Positions 15,181 to 22,325 of a stretch of DNA of 48,643 nucleotides are shown piece after piece. Below the pieces are notes generated by a model, which saw nothing but the letters and a program-made list of their open reading frames with translations, was not told the DNA's origin and did no database searches. The position numbers and the translations under genes are program-made. Numbering within the stretch: the first letter of the stretch is position 1; each line of letters begins with the position of its first letter. Source of the DNA: Verrucomicrobiaceae bacterium (GTDB lineage: Bacteria; Verrucomicrobiota; Verrucomicrobiia; Verrucomicrobiales; Akkermansiaceae); assembly GCA_027487435.1 (NCBI GenBank), contig JAIYDP010000411.1:1-48643 (forward strand), read 5' to 3'.

Positions 15181-16308
15181 ATGCTGTATGTTTTAGACGA
15201 GAGTATAGCAGAGCTCGCCTCTTCAGGAGGATTAATCTCAAGTAACCTTGCAGCGATGCAATACCTGCTATTGAGCAGCATTGAGGGAAATCATAGGGTA
15301 TGGGCTAATAGGTCAACTCTTAGAGCTTTGTATGAATGCAATGATTTTGATAGGCGTGAAAAACAAGCTATTACCAGACTTCTAGAAAGAGTTGCCAGCG
15401 ACGGAAGTCTTAAAAACAAGTTATCCGTTTATGTGAAAGTTGTAGCTCATCCGGGTATCCCCAATTCAGTTACAGAGAATAATCGCAGACAAATACAAAT
15501 TCCGCTTAGCTGGTTTGATTCATCAGGGAAAATTCAGCCTACAATTTTACTAGGAGAGAATCTCTCGGATGCTCTGGTTTTGAGTAAACTTGCTGAGTGC
15601 GCAATTGTTTTAAATGGGCTATCGTTTTTACCTGTAAAGCTACGACCCAATCATGGAGGTGGTAGCACTATTCCGCATGTAATGAATCACAATATATCTA
15701 ATCATAATTTTTGTCTCTGTATTGTAGACAGTGATAAAGATTTCCCCGATTCACCTATGGGCACGACCGCAAGGTCCGTTCAGCATTACAAGAATCCAAG
15801 CCTCTATCCGCTCGCGGAAGTTTTAGAAACTCGTGGTAGAGACTTGGAAAATTCACTTCCTAATATTTTTTACAAAACTTCATGTGCTCCCTCGTCCCAA
15901 ATGAGTAAACTTCTCTGCGATCTTACAACTAAATCAGAACATGAATTAAGATACTTTATCGATATCGAAAAAGGCCTTAATTTGAAGACTTTTTTTGCCA
16001 TGGATGATCCAGTAATGAAAGCATACTGGGAAGGTAAAATTCCTACTATAATTAAAAGCACAGGTATCGACCTGAGATCTGGGAATTGTACAAATTCAGG
16101 AGCTTGCGATAAACCAACCAATTGCGCTTGTGTTTTGATCAAAGGGAATAGTAATGACATTCTATCCAATTTTCATTCTCAGTATTCAGCAACCGATGGA
16201 CACGCATTGACAAGTTGGCTCGACGACTCAGTAAAAACAGAATGGAAAGAACTCGGCTTCGCTATCTTGGGATGGTGTTGCGGTGATCAACCTCTTAGAT
16301 TCGGATAA
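15181..16308 (+). CDS. TOPRIM-like putative nuclease partner of the ATPase
   Basis: A 375-residue protein without an obvious named family. From residue 122 it shows a TOPRIM-like order of acidic motifs: TILLGENLSDA (E126), a Gly-rich turn HGGGST (158-163), CLCIVDSDKD (D183, D185) and RGRDLENSLP (E223). That last motif is the counterpart of the ExEN-like signature in DUF4435/AriB-type proteins. An N-terminal domain of about 115 residues (LDESIAELA onward) precedes it. A cysteine cluster (C303, C309, C315, C317) near residue 310 could bind zinc. The 3-bp gap to the ATPase argues for one operon and a sensor-effector pair. PARIS (AriA/AriB) is the closest known layout, but the extra domain and cysteine cluster make this a variant or a separate type. 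The nuclease role is inferred from the motifs alone. Confidence 0.6.
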   Translation: MLYVLDESIAELASSGGLISSNLAAMQYLLLSSIEGNHRVWANRSTLRALYECNDFDRREKQAITRLLERVASDGSLKNKLSVYVKVVAHPGIPNSVTENNRRQIQIPLSWFDSSGKIQPTILLGENLSDALVLSKLAECAIVLNGLSFLPVKLRPNHGGGSTIPHVMNHNISNHNFCLCIVDSDKDFPDSPMGTTARSVQHYKNPSLYPLAEVLETRGRDLENSLPNIFYKTSCAPSSQMSKLLCDLTTKSEHELRYFIDIEKGLNLKTFFAMDDPVMKAYWEGKIPTIIKSTGIDLRSGNCTNSGACDKPTNCACVLIKGNSNDILSNFHSQYSATDGHALTSWLDDSVKTEWKELGFAILGWCCGDQPLRFG

Positions 16309-16440
16309 TTTATTAGCCCAAAGTGGAGTTTGTGAATTGTTACCGTGGAAAGAAACTCTTGGATAAAGTTATCGTGACGCGCCTTGAAGATCTCCCTTAG
16401 AATGAAGAAAATACATTTCCCTAGTCATCAATAGCGCATG
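16309..16440. other. A+T-rich spacer after the ATPase-TOPRIM pair
   Basis: No gene or strong hairpin is seen in this spacer. It keeps the low G+C of the island, so the foreign composition ends near 16440. TGTTACCG occurs here (16337-16344) and also upstream of the ATPase gene (near 13479), but an 8-base match is too short to call an attachment-site repeat. Confidence 0.4.
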
Positions 16441-16463
16441 GTAACATTTTTATTTTTTGTTAC
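16441..16463. terminator. Candidate T-rich hairpin at the island edge
   Basis: GTAACA at 16441-16446 pairs with TGTTAC at 16458-16463 around an 11-nt loop of almost pure T. It lies between the island and the ABC remnant and overlaps that remnant's stop codon. The short 6-bp stem keeps the call tentative. Confidence 0.3.
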
Positions 16464-16730
16464 CCCAACGATTCAAACAAACTCGCCTCTCGTTCTTGTT
16501 GGAACTGATGGGTGTAGAGAGCGTGGTAGTGGCCTTTTTTGGGTTAGCAGTTCTTGATGCGTTCCGCTTTCGATGATTTGGACTTTTTCGATAACGAGGA
16601 TGCGACCTGTTGTGCGGATGGTGGAGAGCCGGTGGGCGATGACGAAGCTGATGCGGCCATGGAAGATCGCTTTCAAACCTTGTTGGATCAATTGCTTGGT
16701 TTCGGTATCGATGGAGTCCCATTCTAACGC
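16460..16730 (-). pseudogene. Remnant of an MsbA-type ABC transporter ATPase (3' end only)
   Basis: On the minus strand the bases encode SIDTETKQLIQQGLKAIFHG and then the H-loop segment SFVIAHRLSTIR, followed by ILVIEKVQIIESGTHQELL. This is the last part of the nucleotide-binding domain of an exporter-type ABC protein, starting inside the D-loop. A frameshift at the homopolymer near 16531-16536 moves the natural ending (GHYHALYTHQFQQEREASLF and stop at 16460-16462) into another frame. Walker A, the signature and the whole membrane domain are absent. The fragment is thus dead, and it is bordered on its 5' side by REP-like hairpins. Confidence 0.8.
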
Positions 16731-16749
16731 ATCAAAGATCCTTGCTATA

Positions 16750-16870
16750 CCAGCCCACTCGGAACCCACGGTTTCACTGTGGGCTTGTATGAAGCGTCCC
16801 TTTAGGACGCGAGGGATTTGTCGGAGGGTGTTGAGCCCAGCTTGCCCTCCCGTTGGGATGGGAAGCGAAA
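16750..16870. repeat. Cluster of REP-like hairpins
   Basis: Three stem-loops follow each other: CCCAC (16765-16769) with GTGGG (16779-16783); a perfect GCGTCC-cttta-GGACGC at 16794-16810; and GGAGGG (16823-16828) with CCCTCC (16845-16850). The series looks like a non-autonomous palindromic element, inserted at or near the break point of the ABC transporter remnant. No transposase gene is nearby. The rest of the gap up to 16937 holds nothing recognisable. Confidence 0.55.
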
Positions 16871-16937
16871 GAATCCATTGGCTGATCGAATCTTTACAGG
16901 CATTGATCTTAGGTTGATCCTCATCCTAGCTGCTCTA

Positions 16938-17615
16938 TTAGATTATGTTGGGCGATGAGGTGTTTTGGTAAATCAATTTCGCGAAGGCGAGGGCGTTTGG
17001 GCCATCGGCGTGGAGGCAGAGGGTGTCGCAGGGATGGGGGAAATGGTGCCAGCGATGGAGGATTTCGGCGGGGTCGTCGATCGTGTCGCCAGCGGTGCCG
17101 CGGGGGATGAGATTGCCGTCGGCATGGTAGCCGCGGTCGAGGAAGCCTTCGCGCAAGATGGGGTGTTGATGCTCTTGGCAGAGCTGGGCGACGAGGCCGC
17201 CGCTGCGGGCGATGATGGATGTGGTGGGGTGATGCATTTTCATCCATGTTACGTAGGCACCAGCAATTTGCGGTGAGGCATCGCTGAGGTGATAGAGCGA
17301 GCCGTGGAGTTTGACGTGGTGGAGGGGTATGTTGTGTTGCGTGAGATGGGGGAGCAGGCGGTTGATTTGCTGATCGAGAAGCATGAGGAAAGATTCGGTA
17401 TCGATTTCCTCGTGAGTACGGCCAAAGTTGCCAAGCAATCCTGGGTGAGCGCCGGCGTGGAGGCGGTGGCGAGCGGCGAGTGCGGCACTGTGAGCCATGG
17501 TGGACTCATCGCCCGCATGGCCACCGCAGGCGATGTTGAGGGCGTGGAGATAGGGGGTGATGTGTTCGCGGAGTTCCGATGATTCGTTTTCTCCGATGTC
17601 GCAATTGAGGAGCAT
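16938..17615 (-). CDS. pxpA: 5-oxoprolinase subunit A (LamB/YcsF family)
   Basis: PxpA works with PxpB and PxpC to cleave 5-oxoproline (pyroglutamate) to glutamate using ATP. The 225-residue protein shows the family's N-terminal LNCDIGE, ALNIACGGHAGDESTM, GAHPGLLGNFGR (usually GAHPSYPD-like) and KLHGSLYH blocks, and the C-terminal CLHADGPNALAFA. It is about 25 residues shorter than usual, through trimmed termini, with no internal damage seen. No pxpB or pxpC gene is next to it. Instead it follows the HEAT-thioredoxin-CcdA gene by only 9 bp and so is probably read as the last gene of the MoxR/VWA operon. Confidence 0.9.
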   Translation of the reverse strand: MLLNCDIGENESSELREHITPYLHALNIACGGHAGDESTMAHSAALAARHRLHAGAHPGLLGNFGRTHEEIDTESFLMLLDQQINRLLPHLTQHNIPLHHVKLHGSLYHLSDASPQIAGAYVTWMKMHHPTTSIIARSGGLVAQLCQEHQHPILREGFLDRGYHADGNLIPRGTAGDTIDDPAEILHRWHHFPHPCDTLCLHADGPNALAFAKLIYQNTSSPNII

Positions 17616-17624
17616 GGGAGAGGA

Positions 17625-20600
17625 CTAGGCGGCGGCGAGCCATTTTTGACCAAAGAGAATGAATAGGGCGAGGACGAGGAAGAGCAGAGCGAGTGCGAAC
17701 TTCACGGTGGCGGTGTGTTTTTTCTGGAAAGCGATGAGCGCATCGCTACGCATGCCGCCCCAGGCAAGGAGGAAAATGACGATCAAGGGGCAGATGAATG
17801 CGAGGTTGTAAAGGGCGAGCCACAGCACGGCATCGAGGCGGCCTTTTTGAATTTGGTAAATGATGGGCGCATAGACTTGGCCCGTGCAGGCGAGTTCGAG
17901 GAACGAAATCAAAACACCAGAAACAAAGGCGGCGATGACGAAGTTGCGAGCTTTGGCACCGCTGCGGATGACTTTTTTGATGCGGTCTTTGAGGAAAGAG
18001 GGAAGCTGGAGGGTCATTTCATCGATGCGTCCGGCACGTGCGCTTAGGGCATCGCGGAAAGACAGCCATGCGGCGAGGAGCGCGAGCAGGGCGAAGGCGT
18101 AGTTCATGACCTTTTGCAGAGAGGCGAAGCGCTCGGTGAGTGAGGCAAGCACTTGATAGAGGGCAATGCCTGCGAGGAAATAGGCGAGAAATACCGCGCT
18201 GATGAAGGCGATGCCCACCATCAACATTTCGCGCGGGGTGCGGCGGGCAATTTGCAAGTAGGAGAGGAAAAAGATGATGGTGGCGAAGGCGCAAGGGTTG
18301 AGTCCATCGAGCAAACCAGCGATGAGGATGACGGGGAGAGTGAGAGATTCGTAACGGGCTTCGACTTGCTGGGCAGCAGCGACGGTTTCCTGTTCGGAAA
18401 CAGTTTTCCAATCGTTCTGCTGCGAGGTCTCCATGGTGGCTTTGAGCAAAGAGCCGAGGGCGGAGGGGGTGATGTTTGCGCGAACGAGGAAGCCGGACTG
18501 GGTGAAGAGGGATGGGCTGATGTTTTGTTCTAAGGAGGGGACTTGAAAGCGGGCGCAGAGGGCTTGGTTGAGCACGGTGCCTTTGGGGGTAAGAATGTCG
18601 TGCTCCTCGACGCGTAAGAGAGGAAAGTCCTTTTTCAGAGTGGCGAGAAGCTGCCGCGTTTGTTCGCATTCTTTGCAACCCGCTTTGAAGAAGTAGATGA
18701 GGTCGAGAGATTCGCGGGCGACGGGAGTGTCAGATTTCGGCTCTGCGTCAACGAGCTTCGCAGGGCCCGAGGCTTTTTCGGCGTTTTCTTGTTCGATCAA
18801 AGCGCCGAAGGTGGTAAGTTCGCTCTTAGCGCCTTTTTGTTTGCCAAGACTATCGCGAATGGCCTTCTGCGCGCTTTCGTTCAAGCGGCTAGTATCAACA
18901 GCGCGCACGAGTGGCCCCATGGCCGGTGTGAGGCGTTTGGCGTTGGCTTGAATCCATGAATGAAGAATCTCCTTGCGGCGTGCTTCGGAAGGATGCTGAC
19001 TCATGGCTTCGAGACAAGCGTCAATGTCGGTAGGCCTTCCTGCGGCGATGAGTGCGAGAAAGGCCTCAAAACGGATGGCCGCAGAAGGATCAGCCGTGGA
19101 CATTTTTGTCAAACGATCGAGGATATCTGGCGTGGGTGTTAGGCTCTTATCGTTGTAATTTGAGCGGGTGTCATCCTCGATGGTGTCATCGGAAAAATGG
19201 TGCTGCCAGTGGTCATTGAATCCAAGAAAATGGCTGGTCAATGCTTGGCGTACACGCACGTCTGGGTCATCGGCGATCGTGCGGGCATTTTCGACGAAGC
19301 TTTGCGCAGATTTGCAGCTTAGGCTATGCCAGGCGGCGCGACGGATCAGAGGATTTTTTGAACCAGTCAGCTTGAGGAGAAGAGGCGTTGTGGTGGAATC
19401 GCTTGCGCTGCATGCGGCAATGAGAGCGGGAATCATCGATGGGCTGCTTTCATCCCCTTGAAGCTGTTGATTGACCCAAGTAACGATTCTTCGTCTGTAA
19501 GATTCTTCGCGGCAGCAATATTCAAAAGAATAGCTGTAGATTTCTTGAGGTCGCAATGGGGTGTTAGGTTTTGCGAGTTCATCGATCACCAATTGAAAAA
19601 AGGCGAAGTCTTCTTGATTGCCGCAGGCGATACTTGCCGCGCGTGCCCGAATCTCCGAGACGGGATCAACCAACATTGCCGCGAGCAAGCCGAGGATTTT
19701 TGGGGAATCTGCCGAGTAGATGCTCGAACTAATGCCCGCTTTCATGGCTGGAGTGAGAGAGGCATAGTTCTTGGTGAGGTATTCATACCCACGAGGATCT
19801 TCCGCCGTTGCTAGCAAAAGGGCGGCATCATAACGACGAGCCGGACTTTGATCATCGCCCATAAAATTTGCGACGCACTGGTAGAGTTCGGTCGGTGCAT
19901 TGGGATTGATCGCGGGAGTGCTCGAGGTGTTGTTTTGACCCTGCACGGGATTTTGAAACGCTTGGTAGAGTGAATCGAGCGATTGGACTTCAATGCCTTG
20001 TAAGGCTGCGGCCACTTTCTGATTCGTTTCCTCGTCAACAACCTTGCCTTTGGGAAGGCGCAAGCTATCGAGAACCGCAGCGATTTTCTCAGGAGAACCG
20101 GAACGCAGAGCTGCGACCAAAACGGTAGCGACGGATGGAGTGGTAGATTCTTCGCTATTCTCGGCAAGGGCGCGGAGAGCGGCACAGGCGACATCGAGGT
20201 TCGGATCGCTAGTGAAATGTTGCGCAAGATTTAGGCCGCGGATGCGTTGCGCTGCGAGACGAGCTTCGACAGGGTAGCTTTTGAGTTTTTCGATGATTGC
20301 GGCATCCATGGGCACTTCATATTGCGCGAATGCTTGCAAAAGAGGGCCCGCGAGTTCTGGGCTGTCGATAAAGAGTTTTTGCAGGAGAGGAAGGGCTTTT
20401 TTGCTTTTGATGGCGCTCAGAGCGCGGATGCTACCAAAGCGCACGAATTCATCTGGATCCGAGAGAAGTGCTATGCATTCATCCTGTGCGGCTTGAATTT
20501 CGCGCTTGGTGACGAACTCCAATGCGGCAGATTTGACGCGCCAACGAGGATCTTTTAATGCATTGAGGATGGCTTGATCTGCGGGAGATTTTTTCGTTGA

Positions 20601-21641
20601 TCTTGATGAGAAATAGAAACCACTGTTGTCACCCGATTGTATGAGTGCGGTTTGGATGGCGGAAACGAGCACGTCCTCGTTTTCATGGGTCAGAAATTGG
20701 GAGACGAGGGTTTGTGCATCCGTGCCACGAATATCCTTGAGCCGACGAAGTGTGCCGTGAATCACATTCGCATCTGGCTCTTTCAGCAGCAAAGGTGAGA
20801 TCGTTTTCACCGCATCATTGCCACCGACGAGAAGCAGACTGTCGTTTGCGGTTTCTCGCACCAAGGGGTCTTCGTGTTGCAGAAACTCGTGAATGATCGG
20901 GATGGCGGAAGTTCCAGAATTGCGTATGGTAGCCAGAGCCGTGAGAAGTTGATCTCGATTGCCGAAGGCGAGGTAGCGAGCTGTAGCTGCGGCTTGTTTG
21001 CCGAGGCTGCGTTGGAGAACGATGAGGTACTGGACTTCGCGCACTTTGAGGCGCTGGCCTGGGGTGATCTGAGGGGTGTTTTTGAGGTAGGTCTCAAGAA
21101 ATGCGAGTGAAGGCATTCCCTCTGAGGCAAGGATGCGCGAAGCACGCAACGATTTGTCGGTTTGATCTGCCAGCAAATCCCGTAAGTAGGATTGGCGTTG
21201 TTCTTGGGTGAAAATGCCATCTGCTTCTTTTGCCGATATGGGTTCTTTCGCCCATTGTTTCCAACGCATAAGGGCGGCTTGATTTTCTGGCGAAGAAGCG
21301 ATGATCCATGGATTAAGATCAAAATCGGTATGTGCCATTTCCTCTAACAAATCGAGAGAGGCCAATCGCACCGCGAGCGTAGGGTGATCGAGGACCGCGA
21401 CAAGTTCCTGACGGGGAGGCGTTTTTGCCTCGAAGATGGCATTACGCACGGCATCGCGATGTTTATCATCGGCAAGAAGCGGGAGAGCCTCGCTGAGGGT
21501 GGCGAGATCAAATTGCCCTAAGTTGAGTTGAGCAAGGATCGCTAGCGCTGGGTCTTTTTCCGCCGCAGGAGCATCCTGGGCAGGAAGCCATCCTATGGGC
21601 AAGATAAAGAAAAAAATCAGCAGCAGGCGGATCAAGGTCAT
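17625..21641 (-). CDS. HEAT-repeat / thioredoxin-fold / CcdA-like membrane fusion protein
   Basis: A 1338-residue envelope protein. A signal sequence (residues 1-22) leads to about 900 residues of HEAT-like helical repeats. Residues about 974-1095 form a thioredoxin-like domain with CKEC (C989, C992) after LIYFFKAG. From 1100 to the end there are about six membrane helices of the CcdA/DsbD type, with the membrane cysteine pair in LLDGLNPCAFA (C1117) and LELACTGQVY (C1252). DsbD and CcdA carry electrons from cytoplasmic thioredoxin to periplasmic thiols, so this protein probably reduces a periplasmic partner chosen by the HEAT scaffold. It is the eighth gene of the operon, 21 bp after the DUF4159 gene, whose Cys-rich tail is one possible client. 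A fusion of this size is unusual. Confidence 0.85.
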   Translation of the reverse strand: MTLIRLLLIFFFILPIGWLPAQDAPAAEKDPALAILAQLNLGQFDLATLSEALPLLADDKHRDAVRNAIFEAKTPPRQELVAVLDHPTLAVRLASLDLLEEMAHTDFDLNPWIIASSPENQAALMRWKQWAKEPISAKEADGIFTQEQRQSYLRDLLADQTDKSLRASRILASEGMPSLAFLETYLKNTPQITPGQRLKVREVQYLIVLQRSLGKQAAATARYLAFGNRDQLLTALATIRNSGTSAIPIIHEFLQHEDPLVRETANDSLLLVGGNDAVKTISPLLLKEPDANVIHGTLRRLKDIRGTDAQTLVSQFLTHENEDVLVSAIQTALIQSGDNSGFYFSSRSTKKSPADQAILNALKDPRWRVKSAALEFVTKREIQAAQDECIALLSDPDEFVRFGSIRALSAIKSKKALPLLQKLFIDSPELAGPLLQAFAQYEVPMDAAIIEKLKSYPVEARLAAQRIRGLNLAQHFTSDPNLDVACAALRALAENSEESTTPSVATVLVAALRSGSPEKIAAVLDSLRLPKGKVVDEETNQKVAAALQGIEVQSLDSLYQAFQNPVQGQNNTSSTPAINPNAPTELYQCVANFMGDDQSPARRYDAALLLATAEDPRGYEYLTKNYASLTPAMKAGISSSIYSADSPKILGLLAAMLVDPVSEIRARAASIACGNQEDFAFFQLVIDELAKPNTPLRPQEIYSYSFEYCCREESYRRRIVTWVNQQLQGDESSPSMIPALIAACSASDSTTTPLLLKLTGSKNPLIRRAAWHSLSCKSAQSFVENARTIADDPDVRVRQALTSHFLGFNDHWQHHFSDDTIEDDTRSNYNDKSLTPTPDILDRLTKMSTADPSAAIRFEAFLALIAAGRPTDIDACLEAMSQHPSEARRKEILHSWIQANAKRLTPAMGPLVRAVDTSRLNESAQKAIRDSLGKQKGAKSELTTFGALIEQENAEKASGPAKLVDAEPKSDTPVARESLDLIYFFKAGCKECEQTRQLLATLKKDFPLLRVEEHDILTPKGTVLNQALCARFQVPSLEQNISPSLFTQSGFLVRANITPSALGSLLKATMETSQQNDWKTVSEQETVAAAQQVEARYESLTLPVILIAGLLDGLNPCAFATIIFFLSYLQIARRTPREMLMVGIAFISAVFLAYFLAGIALYQVLASLTERFASLQKVMNYAFALLALLAAWLSFRDALSARAGRIDEMTLQLPSFLKDRIKKVIRSGAKARNFVIAAFVSGVLISFLELACTGQVYAPIIYQIQKGRLDAVLWLALYNLAFICPLIVIFLLAWGGMRSDALIAFQKKHTATVKFALALLFLVLALFILFGQKWLAAA

Positions 21642-21662
21642 GATGGCAAGGGGAGAGATAGG

Positions 21663-22304
21663 TTAGTGAAGTAGCGCGTAGGCGAGAATGTTTGCGTTCA
21701 GTTCCATGGCGTTCTGGATTTCATTGCCACCACAGCAACAGCAACCTTCGACACGGCTTGAGTCATTGAGGCCTTCTGACGAGTAAACCAGCACCAGTTT
21801 GCCATTGTGGGTAATGCCTCGCAGGCCGCCAGCTCCTTCAGATTTCGATAGTTTTAATTCCTTGATGGTGAAGATGGTGCGGAAAATTTCATGATCCATG
21901 GCGATGTCCTTGAGGCTATCATTGCCAAAAAGGGCTTTGATTTCGCGAAGGAAAGCGGTGTCCCAAACGGCATTCGAACATGAGGATGAGGCTAACAAAA
22001 AGCCACCGTTTTCACAGTATTTCTTGAGGTTTTCGCGTTCTTTGGCAGTAAGCGAGAAGTCATTTTCTCCAGTCATGATGACGAATGGGATTTTGAATAG
22101 TTCTTCCTCGGCAAGCTTAACGGCCTTGAAGCGTCGTTCCGTGGCAATCGAGGTTTTTTGTTGAACCGTGGTGAGAAATTCATCGCTGAAGCACTTGGAG
22201 GTGTTCGTGCCTGCATAGATGAGGTTACCACATTCGATGGAGCCTTCTTTGGCGTTGCTGAATGTGCTGGTGATTAGGAGAAGCGTGGTAATGATTTGTT
22301 TCAT
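21663..22304 (-). CDS. DUF4159 domain protein, secreted
   Basis: A 213-residue protein with an N-terminal signal peptide (to about residue 18) and a DUF4159 domain, a glutamine-amidotransferase-like fold without known enzymatic activity. The usual landmarks are an N-terminal FVIMTGENDFSLTAKERENLKKYCENGGFLL block (about 75-105) and a DHEIFRTIF segment (about 137-145). Near the C-terminus is a run of four cysteines (VEGCCCCGGN). In other bacteria this domain is often part of a larger membrane protein of BatA/VWA operons; here it stands alone as a short secreted protein. Gaps of 21 bp on both sides place it in the operon. Confidence 0.85.
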   Translation of the reverse strand: MKQIITTLLLITSTFSNAKEGSIECGNLIYAGTNTSKCFSDEFLTTVQQKTSIATERRFKAVKLAEEELFKIPFVIMTGENDFSLTAKERENLKKYCENGGFLLASSSCSNAVWDTAFLREIKALFGNDSLKDIAMDHEIFRTIFTIKELKLSKSEGAGGLRGITHNGKLVLVYSSEGLNDSSRVEGCCCCGGNEIQNAMELNANILAYALLH

Positions 22305-22325
22305 CGTTTTGTCTTGTTAGAAATG

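Noticed and set aside
13534..16308. Gabija, Septu or retron assignment
   Set aside because: Gabija's GajA carries the TOPRIM domain on the ATPase itself and pairs with a helicase; Septu's partner is an HNH nuclease; no reverse transcriptase or structured RNA is seen. PARIS-like is closer.
13479..16344. Direct repeats flanking the island (TGTTACCG at both ends)
   Set aside because: Eight bases are expected by chance at this distance; no integrase or tRNA gene supports an attachment site.
16473..16769. Intact ABC transporter protein of 98 residues
   Set aside because: It lacks Walker A, the signature and all membrane helices and has a frameshifted end, so it is recorded as a pseudogene fragment.
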